Assembly: GCF_051401765.1 (NCBI RefSeq)
Contig: NW_027480494.1
Coordinates: 1,116,001-1,180,000, forward strand
Direction: 5' to 3'
From: Calliopsis andreniformis
Taxonomy: Eukaryota > Arthropoda > Insecta > Hymenoptera > Andrenidae
DNA length: 64,000 nt
Each line of letters begins with the position of its first letter. The first letter of the stretch is position 1. The position numbers were made by a program, and so were the translations under genes. Positions 11,745-25,700 of the stretch are shown here, piece by piece. The notes under the pieces are model-generated. The model was given only the letters and a program-made list of their open reading frames with translations, was not told the origin of the DNA and ran no database searches.

Positions 11745-14560
11745 CCATAGCGATAGCCATAGCAGCCGTAGGCAGAGCCATAGCAGCCATAGCTATATCC
11801 ATAGTAGACACACACATAGCCAGAGGCATAGCAGCCATAATCATAGCCATAGCCATAGCAGCCAATGCCATAGCCATAGCCATAGCAGCTGTAGCCACTG
11901 CCAAAGCGGCCATAGCCATAGCCACAGCAGCCTTAGCCATAGCCATAGCCACAGCAGCCATAGCCATAGCAGCCGCAGCCATAGGCACAGCCATAGCAGC
12001 CATAGCCATAACCATAGCAGCCACAGCCATAGCAGACATAACCACAGCCATAGCAGCCATAGCCACAGCCATAGCAGCCATAGCCATAGCCATAGCAGCC
12101 AGAGCCAGAGCCACAGCAGCCGTAGACATAGCCATAGCCTTAGGAGCCATAGACATAACCATAGCCATAGCAGCCATAGCCATAGCCATAGCCGCCACAG
12201 CCATGGCCATAGTATCCAAAACCATAGCCATAGCAGCCATAGCCAAAGACATAGCCATAACAGCCATAGCCATAGACATAGCCATAGCCATAGCAGCCAT
12301 AGCCACAGCCATAGCAGACATAGCCATAGCCATAGCCATAGCAGCCATAGCCATAGCCATAGCAGACATAGCCATAGCCATAGCCATAGCAGCCGTATCC
12401 ATAGCCATAGTAGCCATAGCCATAGCCATAGCAGCCATAGCCGCCATAGCTATAGCCATAGCAGCCATAGTAGACACAGCCATAGCCATAGCAGCCATAG
12501 CCATAGTCATATCAGGCATAGCCGCAGCCATAGCAGCCATAGCCATAGCCATAGCAGCCATAACCACAGCCATAGCAGCCATAGCCATAGCCATAGCAGC
12601 CATAGCCATAGCCATAGCAGCCATAGCCATAGGCGTAGCAGCCATAGCAGCCATAGCGATAGCCATAGCAGCCATAGGCATACTCATAGCAGCCGGAGCC
12701 AGAGCCACAGCAGCCGTAGGCATAGCCATAGCCTTAGCAGCCATAGCCATAACCATACCCATAGCAGCCATAGCCATAGCCATAGCAGCCATTGCAATGG
12801 CCATAGTAGCCAAAGCCGTAGGGATAGCAGCCATAGCCATAGCCATCGCAGCCATAGCCATACCCACAGCAGCCATAGCCATAGCCATAGCAGTCATAGC
12901 CATAGCCATAGCAGCCATACCAATGGCCATAGTAGCCAAAGCCGTAGCCATAGCAGCCATAGCCATAGCCATATCCATAGCGGCCATAGCCATAGCCATA
13001 GCAGTCATAGCCATAGCCATAGCCATAGCAGCCATGGCCATAGCCATAGTCATAGCAGCCATAGCCATAGCCATAGCAGCCATAGCCACAGCCATAGCAG
13101 ACATAGCCACAGCCATAGCAGCCATAGCCATAGCCATAGCAGCCATAGCCATCGCCATAGCCTTAGCAGCAATAGCCATAGTCATAGCCATAGCCATAGC
13201 AGCTATAGCCATAGCCATAGCCATAGCAGCCATTGCCATAGCCATAGCAGCCATAACCACAGCCATAGCGGCCATAGCCATAGCCATAGCAGCCAGAGCC
13301 ATAGCAGACAGAGCCAGAGCCACAGCAGCCGTAGACATCGCCATAGCCTTAGCAGCCATAGACATAATCATAGCCATAGCAGCCATAGCCATAGCCATAT
13401 CCATAGCGGCCATAGCCATAGCCATAGCAGTCATAGCCATAGCCATAGCCATAGCAGCCATAGCCATAGCCATAGCCATAGCAGCCATAGCCATAGCCGT
13501 AGCAGCCATAGCCATAGCCATAGCAGCCATAGCAGCCATAGCCATAGCCATAGCAGTCATAGCCATAGCCATAGCCATAACAGCCATAGCCATAGCCATA
13601 GCCATAGCCATAGCAGCCATAGCCATAGCCATAGCAGCCATAGCCATAGCCATAGCAGATATAGCCACAGCCATAGCAGCCATAGCCATAGCCATAGCTG
13701 CCATAGGCATAGCCATACCCATAGCAGACATAGACATAGCCATAGCAGTCATAGCCATAGCCATAGCCATAGCCATAGCAGCCATAGCCATAGCCATAGC
13801 AGCCATAGCCATAGCCATAGCAGCCATAGCAATAGCCATAGCAGCCATAACCACAGCCATAGCAGCCATAACCATAGCCATAGCAGCCATAGCCATAGCC
13901 ATAGCAGTCATAGCCATAGACATAGCCATAGCAGCTATAGCCATAGCCATAGCCATAGCAGACATAGCCATAGCCATAGCAGCCATAGCCATAGCCATAC
14001 CCATAGCAGCCATAGCCATAGCCATAGCAATCATGGCCATAGCCAGAGACAAAGCAGCCATAGCCTTAGCCACAGCCATAGAAGCCATAGCCATAACCAT
14101 AGCAGCCATAGCCATAGCCATAGCAGACATAACCACAGCCATAGCAGCCATAGCCATAGCCATAGCTGCCATAGCCATACCCATAGCAGCCATTGCCATA
14201 GCCATAGCCATAGCCATAGCAGCCATAGCCATAGCCGATGCAGCCATAGCCATAGCCATAGCAGCCATAGCCGTAGCCATAGCAGCCATAGCCATAGCCA
14301 ATGCCGCCATAACCATAGCCATAGCATCCATAGCGATAGCCATAGCGGCCATAGCCATATCCATAGCAGCCAGAGCCATAGCAGCCAGAGCCAGAGCCAC
14401 AGCAGCCGTAGACATAGCCATAGCCTTAGCAGCCATAGACATAATCATAGCCATAGCAGCCATAGCCATAGCCACAGCAGCCACAGCCATGGCCATAGTA
14501 GCCAAAGCCATAGCCATGGCCATAGTACCCAAAGCCATAGCCATTGCAGCCATAGCCATA

Positions 14561-14638
14561 GACATAGCCATAGCCGCCAAAACCATAGCCGTAGCCATAG
14601 ACATAGCCATAGCCGCCAAAACCATAGCCGTAGCCATA
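14561..14638. repeat. 39-bp direct duplication in copy 2
   Basis: Blocks 14561-14599 and 14600-14638 repeat the GCCGCCAAAACC-containing segment, exactly as at 5291-5368 in copy 1. Confidence 0.85.
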
Positions 14639-17600
14639 GCCATTGCAGCCATAGCCATAGCCATAGCAGCCATACCAATGGCCATAGCAGCCAAAGCCGT
14701 AGGCATAGCAGCCATTGCCATAGCCATATCCATAGCGGCCATAGCCATAGCCATAGCAGTCATAGCCATAGCCATAGCCATAGCAGCCACAGCCATAGCC
14801 ATAGCCATAGCCATAGCAGCCATAGCCATAGCCATAGCAGCCATAGCCATAGCCATAGCAGACATAGCCACAGCCATAGCAGCCATAGCCATAGCCATAG
14901 CTGCCATAGGCATAGCCATACCCATAGCAGCCATAGACATAGCCATAGCAGTCATAGCCATAGCCATAGCCATAGCCATAGCAGCCATAGCCATAGCCAT
15001 AGCAGCCATAGCCATAGCCATAGCAGCCATAGCAATAGCCATAGCAGCCATAACCACAGCCATAGCAGCCATAGCCATAGCCATAGCAGCCATAGCCATA
15101 GCCATAGCAGTCATAGCCATAGACATAGCCATAGCAGCTATAGCCATAGCCATAGCCATAGCAGACATAGCCATAGCCATAGCAGCCATAGCCATAGCCA
15201 TACCCATAGCAGCCATAGACATAGCCATAGCAGCCATACCAATGGCCATAGTAGCCAAAGCCGTAGCCATAGCAGCCATAGCCATAGCCATATCCATAGC
15301 GGCCATAGCCATAGCCATAGCAGTCATAGCCATAGCCATAGCCATAGCAGCCATAGCCATAGCCATAGCCATAGCCATAGCAGCCATAGCCATAGCCATA
15401 GCAGCCATAGCCATAGCCATAGCAGACATAGCCACAGCCATAGCAGCCATAGCCATAGCCATAGCTGCCATAGGCATAGCCATACCCATAGCAGCCATAG
15501 ACATAGCCATAGTAGTCATAGCAATAGCCATAGCCATAGCCATAGCAGCCATAGCCATAGCCATAGCAGCCATAGCCATAGCATTAGCAGCCATAGCTAT
15601 AGCCATAGCAGCCATAACCACAGCCATAGCAGCCATAGCCATAGCCATAGCGGCCATAGCCATAGCCATAGCAGTCATAGCCATAGACATAGCCATAGCA
15701 GTCATTGCCATAGACATAGCCATAGCAGCTATAGCCATAGCCATAGCCATAGCAGACATAGCCATAGCCATACCCATAGCAGCCATAGCCATAGCCATAG
15801 CAATCATGGCCATAGCCAGAGACAAAGCAGGCATAGCCATAGCCACAGCCATAGCAGCCATAGCCATAACCATAGCAGCCATAGCCATAGCCATAGCAGA
15901 CATAACCACAGCCATAGCAGCCATAGCCATAGCCATAGCTGCCATAGGCATGGCCATAGTAGCCAAAGCCATAGCCATAGCAGCCATAGCCATAGACATA
16001 GCCATAGCATCCATAGCCATAGCCATAGCCATGGCCATAGCAGCTATAGCCATACCCATAGCAGCCATAGCCATAGCCATAGCAGTCATAGCCATAGCCA
16101 TAGCCATAGCCATAGCCATAGCAGCCATAGCCATAGCCGATGCAGCCATAGCCATAGCCATAGCAGCCATAGCCATCGCCATAGCCTTAGCAGCAATAGC
16201 CATAGTCATAGCCATAGCCATAGCAGCTATAGCCATAGCCATAGCCATAGCAGCCATTGCCATAGCCATAGCAGCCATAACCACAGCCATAGCGGCCATA
16301 GCCATATCCATAGCAGCCAGAGCCATAGCAGCCAGAGCCAGAGCCACAGCAGCCGTAGACATAGCCATAGCCTTAGCAGCCATAGACATAATCATAGCCA
16401 TAGTAGCCATAGCCATAGCCACAGCAGCCACAGCCATGGCCATAGTAGCCAAAGCCATAGCCATGGCCATAGTAGCCAAAGCCATAGCCATTGCAGCCAT
16501 AGCCATAGACATAGCCATAGCCGCCAAAACCATAGCCGTAGCCATAGCCATAGCAGCCATAGCCATAGCCATAGCAGCCATACCAATGGCCATAGTAGCC
16601 AAAGCCGTAGGCATAGCAGCCATAGCCATAGCCATATCCATAGCGGCCATAGCCATAGCCATAGCAGTCATAGCCATAGCCATAGCCATAGCAGCCACAG
16701 CCATAGCCATAGCCATAGCCATAGCAGCCATAGCCATAGCCATAGCAGCCATAGCCATAGCCATAGCAGACATAGCCACAGCCATAGCAGCCATAGCCAT
16801 AGCCATAGCTGCCATAGGCATAGCCATACCCATAGCAGCCATAGACATAGCCATAGCAGTCATAGCCATAGCCATAGCCATAGCAGCCATAGCCATAGCC
16901 ATAGCCATAGCAGCCATAGCCATAGCCAAACCCATAGCAGCCATAGCCATAGCCAAACCCATAGCAGCCATAGCCATAGCCATAGCAGTCATGGCCATAG
17001 CCATAGACAAAGCAGCCATAGCCATAGCCACAGCCATAGCAGCCATAGCCATAACCATAGCAGACATAGCCATAGCCATAGCAGACATAACCACAGCCAC
17101 AGCAGCCATAGCCATAGCCATAGCAGCCATAGCCATAGCCATAGCAGCCAGAGCCAGAGCCACAGCAGCCGTAGACATAGCCATAGCCTCAGGGGCCATA
17201 GGCATAACCATAGCCATAGCAGCCATAGAAATAGCCATAGCCGCCACAGCCATGGCCATTGTATCCAAAACCATAGCCATAGCAGCCATAGCCAAAGACA
17301 TAACCATAGCAGCCATAGCCATAGCCATAGCCATAGCCAAAGCAGCCATAGCCATAGCCATAGCAGACATAGCCATAGCCATAGCCATAGCAGCCGTATC
17401 CATAGCCATAGTAGCCATAGCCATAGCCATAGCAGCCATAGTCGCCATAGCCATAACCATAGCAGCCATAGCCATAGCCATAGCAGACATAGCCATAGCC
17501 ATAGCCATAGCAGCCGTATCCATAGCCATAGCCATTGCAGCCATAGCCATAGCCATTGCAGCCATAGCCATAGCCATAGCAGCCATAGCCATAGCCATAC

Positions 17601-17760
17601 CCATAGCAGCCATAGCCATAGCCATAGCAGTCATGGCCATAGCCATAGACAAAGCAACCATAGCCATAGCCACAGCCATAGCAGCCATAGCCATAACCAT
17701 AGCAGCCATAGCCATAGCCATAGCAGACATAACCACAGCCATAGCAGCCATAGCCATAGC

Positions 17761-17880
17761 CATAGCAGCCATAGCCATCGCCATAGCCTTAGCAGCAATA
17801 GCCATAGTCATAGCCATAGCCATAGCAGCCATAGCCATCGCCATAGCCTTAGCAGCAATAGCCATAGTCATAGCCATAGC
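17761..17880. repeat. Perfect 60-bp tandem duplication
   Basis: Positions 17761-17820 and 17821-17880 are identical by direct reading. Each holds the markers CCATCGCC, CTTAGCAGCAATAG and CATAGTCATAG. The pair is kept in copy 3 at about 35338-35457 and again at 40561-40680, so it predates both the copy 2/3 split and the 5.2-kb duplication in copy 3. A single version of this segment occurs near 3890, 13150 and 16170. Confidence 0.92.
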
Positions 17881-19108
17881 CATAGCAGCTATAGCCATAG
17901 CCATAGCCATAGCAGCCACAGCCGTAGCCATAGCAGCCATAGCCATAGCCATAGCAGCCATAGTAGAAATAGCCATAGCCATAGCAGCCAGAGCCAGAGC
18001 CACAGCAGCCGTAGACATAGCCATAGCATCCATAGCCATAGCAGCCGTAGCCATAGCCATAGCTGCCATAGTCATAACCTTAGCCATTGCAGCCATAGCC
18101 ATAGCCATAGCAGCCATAGCCGTAGCCATAGCAGCCATAGCCATAGTCATAGCAGCCATAGCCATAGCCATAGCAGCCATAGCGATAGCCGTAGCAGCCG
18201 TAGGCATAGCCATAGCAGCCATAGCTACATCCATAGCAGACACACACATAGCCACAGCCATAGCAGCCATAATCATAGCCATAGCCATAGCCGCCACAGC
18301 CATGGCCATAGTATCCAAAACCATAGCCATAGCAGCCATAGCCAATGTCATAGCCATAGCAGCCATAGCCATAGCCATAGCCATAGCAGCCATAGCCATA
18401 TCCATAGCAGCCATAGCCGTAGCCATAGCAGCCATAGCCATAGCCAATGCAGCCATAACCATAGCCATAGCATCCATAGTGATAGCCATAGCAGCCGTAG
18501 GCAGAGCCATAGCAACCGTAGCTATATCCATAGCAGACACACACATAGCCACAGCCATAGCAGCCATAATCATAGCCATAGCCATAGCAGCTGTAGCCAT
18601 TGCCAAAGCGGCCATAGCCATAGCCACAGCAGCCTTAGCCATAGCCATAGCCATAGCAGACATAGCCATAGCCATAGCCATAGCAGCCTTGGCCGTAGCC
18701 ATAGTCATAGCAGACATAGCCATAGCCATAGCCATAGCAGCCATAGCCATAGCCATAGCAGCCGTAGCCATAGCAGCCGCAGCCATAGCCATAGCCATAG
18801 CAGCCATTGCCATAGCCATTGCAGCCATAACCACAGCCATAGCAGCCATAGCCATAGCCATAGCAGCCATAGGCATATCCATAGCAGCGAGAGCCAGAGC
18901 CGCAGCAGCCGTAGACATAGCCATATCCTTAGCAGCCATAGACATAACCATAGCAACAGCAGCCATAGCTATAGCCATAGCTGCCATAGCCATGGCCATA
19001 GTAGCCAAAGCCATAGCCATAGCAGCCATAGCCACAGCCATAGCAGACATAGCCACAGCCATAGCAGCCATAGCCATACCCATAGCAGCCGTAGACATAG
19101 CCATAGCC

Positions 19109-21151
19109 TTAGCAGCCATAGACATAATCATAGCCATAGCAGCCATAGCCATAGCCACAGCAGCCACAGCCATGGCCATAGTAGCCAAAGCCATAGCCAT
19201 GGCCATAGTAGCCAAAGCCATAGCCATTGCAGCCATAGCCATAGACATAGCCATAGCCGCCAGAACCATAGCCGTAGCCATAGCCATAGCAGCCATAGCC
19301 ATAGACATAGCAGCCATACCAATGGCCATAGTAGCCAAAGCCGTAGCCATAGCAGCCATAGCCATAGCCATATCCATAGCGGCCATAGCCATAGCCATAG
19401 CGGTCATAGCCATAGCCATAGCCATAGCAGCCATAGCCATAGCCATAGCCATAGCCATAGCAGCCATAGCCATAGCCATAGCAGCCATAGCCATAGCCAT
19501 AGCAGACATAGCGACAGCCATAGCAGCCATAGCCATAGCCATAGCAGCCATAGCCATAGCCATAGCAGTCATAGCCATAGACATAGCCATAGCAGCTATA
19601 GCCATAGCCATAGCCATAGCAGACATAGCCATAGCCATAGCAGCCATAGCCATAGCCATACCCATAGCAGCCATAGCCATAGCCATAGCAATCATGGCCA
19701 TAGCCAGAGACAAAGCAGCCATAGTCATAGCCACAGCCATAGCAGCCATAGCCATAACCATAGCAGCCATAGCCACAGCCATAGCAGACATAACCACAGC
19801 CATAGCAGCCATAGCCATAGCCATAGCTGCCATAGGCATGGCAATAGTAGCCAAAGCCATAGCCATAGCAGCCATAGCCATAGACATAGCCATAGCAGCC
19901 ATAGCCACAGCCATAGCAGACATAGACATAGCCATAGCAGTCATAGCCATAGCCATAGCCATAGCCATAGCAGCCATAGCCATAGCCATAGCAGCCATAG
20001 CCATAGCCATAGCAGCCATAGCAATAGCCATAGCAGCCATAACCACAGCCATAGCAGCCATAACCATAGCCATAGCAGCCATAGCCATAGCCATAGCAGT
20101 CATAGCCATAGAAATAGCCATAGCAGCTATAGCCATAGCCATAGCCATAGCAGACATAGCCATAGCCATAGCAGCCATAGCCATAGCCATACCCATAGCA
20201 GCCATAGCCATAGCCATATCCATAGCGGCCATAGCCATAGCCATAGCAGTCATAGCCATAGCCATAGCCATAGCAGCCATAGCCATAGCCATAGCCATAG
20301 CCATAGCAGCCATAGCCATAGCCATAGCAGCCATAGCCATAGCCATAGCAGACATAGCCACAGCCATAGCAGCCATAGCCATAGCCATAGCTGCAATAGG
20401 CATAGCCATACCCATAGCAGCCATAGACATAGCCATAGCCATAGCAGCCATAGCCATATCCATAGCAGCCATAGCAATAGCCATAGCAGCCATAACCACA
20501 GCCATAGCAGCCATAGCCATAGCCATAGCAGCCATAGCCATAGCCATAGCAGTCATAGCCATAGACATAGCCATAGCAGCCATAGCCATAGCCATAGCCG
20601 TAGCAGACATAGTCATAGCCATAGCAGCCATAGCCATAGCCATACCCATAGCAGCCATAGCCATAGCCATAGCAATCATGGCCATAGCCATAGACAAAGC
20701 AGCCATAGCCATAGCCACAGCCATAGCAGCCATAGCCATAACCATAGCAGCCATAGCCATAGCCATAGCAGACATAACCACAGCCATAGCAGCCATAGCC
20801 ATAGCCATAGCTGCCATAGGCATGGCCATAGTAGCCAAAGCCATAGCCATAGCAGCCATAGCCATAGACATAGCCATAGCATCCATAGCCATAGCCATAG
20901 CCATTGCCATAGCAGCCATAGCCATACCCATAGCAGCCATAGCCATAGCCATAGCCATACCCATAGCAGCCATAGCCATAGCCATAGCAGTCATAGCCAT
21001 AGCCATAGCCATAGCAGCCATAGCCGTAGCCATAGCAGCCATAGCCATAGCCATAGCAGCCATAACCATAGCCATAGCAGCCATAGCGATAGCCATAGCA
21101 GCCGTAGGCAGAGCCATCGCAACCATAGCTATATCCATAGCAGACACACAC
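19109..21151 (-). other. Longest open Gly-Tyr-Cys frame, 680 codons
   Basis: This is the longest stop-free run with a possible start that I can identify in the minus GGC-TAT frame. It opens at GTG (21149-21151) and closes at a CTTAGC-derived TAA just below 19112. The product would be nearly all Gly, Tyr and Cys in CYGYGYG heptads. It includes GCFVYGYGHDC stretches, GYGFGYYGHG near its C-terminus, and scattered Ser, Val, Asp and His. High-Gly-Tyr keratin-associated proteins share this vocabulary but are usually under about 100 residues, so 680 would be far outside that family. There is no ATG, no promoter and no non-repeat C-terminus. The corresponding part of copy 3 is interrupted and rearranged. 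It is probably a chance gap between recurrent stops; I would not annotate a gene. Confidence 0.25.
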
Positions 21152-21249
21152 ATAGCCACAGCCATAGCAGCTATAATCATAGCCATAGCCATAGCAGCCA
21201 ATGTCATAGCCATAGCCATAGCAGCTGTAGCCATTGCCAAAGCGGCCAT

Positions 21250-22785
21250 AGCCATAGCCACAGCAGCCTTAGCCATAGCCATAGCCATAGCAGACATAGC
21301 CATAGCCATAGCCATGGCAGCCTTGGCCGTAGCCATAGTCATAGCAGACATAGCCATAGCCATAGCCATAGCAGCCATAGCCATAGCAATAGCAGCCGTA
21401 GCCATAGCAGCCGCAGCCATAGCCATAGCCATAGCAGCCATTGCCATAGCCGTTGCAGCCATAACCACAGCCATAGCAGCCATAGCCATAGCCATAGCAG
21501 CCATAGGCATATCCATAGCAGCCAGAGCCAGAGCCGCAACAGCCGTAGACATAGCCATATCCTTAGCAGCCATAGACATAACCATAGCCATAGCAGCCAT
21601 AGCCATAGCCATAGCTGCTGTAGCCATGGCCATAGTAGCCACAGCCATAGCGATAGCAGCCATAGCCATAGACATAGACATAGCCATAGCAGCCATAGCC
21701 ATAGCCATAGCCATAGCCATAGCAGCCATAGCAGCCATAGCGATAGCCATAGCAGCCATAGGCATACCCATAGCAGCCGGAGCCAGAGCCACAGCAGCCG
21801 TAGACATAGCCATAGCCTTAGCATTCATAGCCATAACCATAGCCATAGCAGCCATAGCCATAGCCATAGCAGCCATAGCGATAGCCATAGCAGCCATAGC
21901 CATAGCCATAGCAGTCATAGCCATAGCCATAGCCATAACAGCCATAGCCATAGCAGCCATAGCCATAGCCATAGCCATAGCCGTAGCAGCCATAGCCATA
22001 GCCACAGCAGCCTTAGCCATAGCCATAGCCATAGCAGACATAGCCATAGCCATAGCCATGGCAGCCTTGGCCGTAGCCATAGTCATAGCAGACATAGCCA
22101 TAGCCATAGCCATAGCAGCCATAGCCATAGCAATAGCAGCCGTAGCCATAGCAGCCGCAGCCATAGCCATAGCCATAGCAGCCATTGCCATAGCCGTTGC
22201 AGCCATAACCACAGCCATAGCAGCCATAGCCATAGCCATAGCAGCCATAGGCATATCCATAGCAGCCAGAGCCAGAGCCGCAACAGCCGTAGACATAGCC
22301 ATATCCTTAGCAGCCATAGACATAACCATAGCCATAGCAGCCATAGCCATAGCCATAGCTGCTGTAGCTATGGCCATAGTAGCCACAGCCATAGCCATAG
22401 CAGCCATAGCCATAGACATAGACATAGCCATAGCAGCCATAGCCATAGCCATAGCCATAGCCATAGCAGCCATAGCCATAGCCGTAGCAGCCATAGCCAT
22501 AGCCATAGCAGCCATAGCAGCCATAGCGATAGCCATAGCAGCCATAGGCATACCCATAGCAGCCGGAGCCAGAGCCACAGCAGCCGTAGACATAGCCATA
22601 GCCTTAGCATTCATAGCCATAACCATAGCCATAGCAGCCATTGCCATAGCCATAGCAGCCATAGCGATAGCCATAGCAGCCATAGCCATAGCCATAGCAG
22701 TCATAGCCATAGCCATAGCCATAACAGCCATAGCCATAGCAGCCATAGCCATAGCCATAGCCATAGCCGTAGCAGCCATAGCCAT
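21250..22785. repeat. Tandem duplication of about 744/786 bp
   Basis: Two successive blocks share the order CTTAGC, CATGGCAGCCTTGGCC, ATAGTC, ATAACCACAGCC, CATATCCATAG, CTTAGCATTCATAG. CCTTGG is at 21321 and 22065 (offset 744), and GCATTC is at 21821 and 22607 (offset 786). The second block therefore gained 42 bp, equal to two 21-bp phrases, between those points. Ends are approximate because the borders lie in plain repeat words. Both offsets are multiples of 3. Confidence 0.8.
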
Positions 22786-25700
22786 AGCCATAGCAGCCAG
22801 AGCCATAGCCATAGCAGCCATAGCCACAGCCAGAGCAGTCATAGCCACAGCCATAGCAGTCATGGCCATAGCCATAGCAGCCATAGGCATAGCCATACCC
22901 ATAGCAGCCATAGCCATAGCCATAGCAGTCATAGATATAGCCATAGCCATAGCAGCCATAGCCATAGCCATAGCCATAGCAGCCATAGCCATAGCAGACA
23001 TAGCCATAGCCATACCCATAGCAGCCATAGCCATAGCCATAGCCGTCATAGCCATAGCCACAGCCGTAGCAGCCATAGCCATAGCCATAGCCATAGCAGG
23101 CATAGCCATAGCCATAGCAGCCATAGCAATAGCCATAGCAGCCATAACCACAGCCATAGCAGCCATAGCCATAGCCATAGCAGCCATAGACATAACCATA
23201 GCAGCCAGAGCCAGAGCCACAGCAGCCGTAGACATAGCCACAGCCTTGGCAGCCATAGACATAACCATGGCCATAGCAGCCATAGCCATAGCCATAGCAG
23301 CCATAGCCATAGCCATAGCAGCCGTAGCGATAGCCATAGCAGCCATAGGCATACCCATAGCAGCCGGAGCCAGAGCCACAGCAGCCGTAGACATAGCCAT
23401 AGCCTTAGCAGCCACAGCCATAGCCATAGCCATAGCAGCCATAGCCATAGCCATAGCAGCCATACCAATGGCCATAGTAGCCAAAGCCGTAGCCATAGCA
23501 GCCATAGCCATAGTCATATCCATAGCGGCCATAGCCATAGCCATAGCAGTCATAGCCATAGCCATAGCCATAGCAGCCATGGCCATAGCCATAGCCATAG
23601 CAGCCATAGCCATAGCCATAGCAGCCATAGCCATAGCCATAGCAGACATAGCCACAGCCATAGCAGCCATAGCGATAGCCATAGCTGCCATAGGCATAGC
23701 CATACCCATAGCAGCCATAGACATAGACATAGCAGTCATAGCCATAGCCATAGCCATAGCAGCCATAGCCATAGCCATAGCCATAGCAGCCATAGCCATA
23801 GGCATAGCAGCCATAGCAATAGCCATAGCAGCCATAACCACAGCCATAGCAGCCATAGCCATAGCCATAGCAGCCATAGCCATAGCCATAGCAGTTATAG
23901 CCATAGACATAGCCATAGCAGCCATAGCCATAGCCATAGCCATAGCAGACATAGCCATAGCCATAGCAGCCATAGCCATAGCCAAACCCATAGCAGCCAT
24001 AGCCATGGCCATAGCAGTCATGGCCATAGCCATAGACAAAGCAGCCATAGCCATAGCCACAGCCATAGCAGCCATAGCCATAACCATAGCAGCCATAGCC
24101 ATAGCCATAGCAGACATAACCACAGCCACAGCAGCCATAGCCATAGCCATAGCAGCCATAGCCATAGCCATAGCAGCCAGAGCCAGAGCCACAGCAGCCG
24201 TAGACATAGCCATAGCCTTAGGGGCCATAGACATAACCATAGCCATAGCAGTCATAGAAATAGCCATAGCCGCCATAGCCATGGCCATAGTATCCAAAAC
24301 CATAGCCATAGCAGCCATAGCCACAGCCATAGCAGCCATAGCCATAGCCATAGCCATAGCAGCCATAGCCATAGCCATAGCAGCCATAGCAATAGCCATA
24401 GCAGCCATAACCACAGCCATAGCAGCCATAGCCATAGCCATAGCAGCCATAGCCATAGCCATAGCAGCCAGAGCCAGAGCCACAGCAGCCGTAGACATAG
24501 CCATAGCAGTCATGGCCATAGCCATAGCAGACATAACCACAGCCACAGCAGCCATAGCCATAGCCATAGCAGCCATAGCCATAGCCATAGCAGCCAGAGC
24601 CAGTGCCACAGCAGCCGTAGACATAGCCATAGCCTTAGGGGCCATAGACATAACCATAGCCATAGCAGCCATAGAAATAGCCATAGCCGCCATAGCCATG
24701 GCCATAGTATCCAAAACCATAGCCATAGCAGCCATAGCCAAAGACATAGCCATAGCAGCCATAGCCATAGCCATAGCCATAGCCATAGCAGCCATAGCCA
24801 TAGCCATAGCAGACATAGCCATAGCCATAGCCATAGCAGCCTTATCCATAGCCATAGTAGCCATAGCCATAGCCATAGCAGCCATAGCCGCCATAGCCAT
24901 AGCCATAGCAGCCATAGCCATAGCCATTGCAGCCATAGCCATAGCCATAGCAGCCATAGCCATAGCCATACCCATAGCAGCCATAGCCATAGCCATAGCA
25001 GTCATGGCCATATCCATAGACAAAGCAACCATACCCATAGCCACAGCCATAGCAGCCATAGCCATAACCATAGCAGCCATAGCCATAGCAGACATAACCA
25101 CAGCCATAGCAGTCATAGCCAAAGCCATAGCCATAGCAGCCATAGCCATAGCCATAGCAGCCATAGCCATAGCTATAGCAGCCAGAGCCAGAGCCACAGC
25201 AGCCGTAGACATAGCCATAGCCTTAGCAGCCATAGCCATAGCCATAGCTATAGCAGCCATAGCCATAGCAGCCATAGACATATCCATAGCAGCCAGAGCC
25301 AGAGCCACAGCAGCCGTAGACATAGCCATAGCATCCATAGCCATAGCAGCCGTAGCCATAGCCATAGCTGCCATAGTCATAACCTTAGCCATTGCAGCCA
25401 TAGCCATAGCCATAGCAGCCATAGCCGTAGCCATAGCAGCCATAGCCATAGTCATAGCAGCCATAGCAATAGCCATAGCAGCCATAGCGATAGCCGTAGC
25501 AGCCGTAGGCATAGCCATAGCAGCCATAGCTATATCCATAGCAGACACACACATAGCCACAGCCATAGCAGCCATAATCATAGCCATAGCCATAGCAGCC
25601 AATGCCATAGCCATAGCCATAGCCATAGCAGCCGATGCCATATCCATAGCCATAGCAGCTGTAGCTATTGCCAAAGCGGCCATAGCCATAGCCACAGCAG

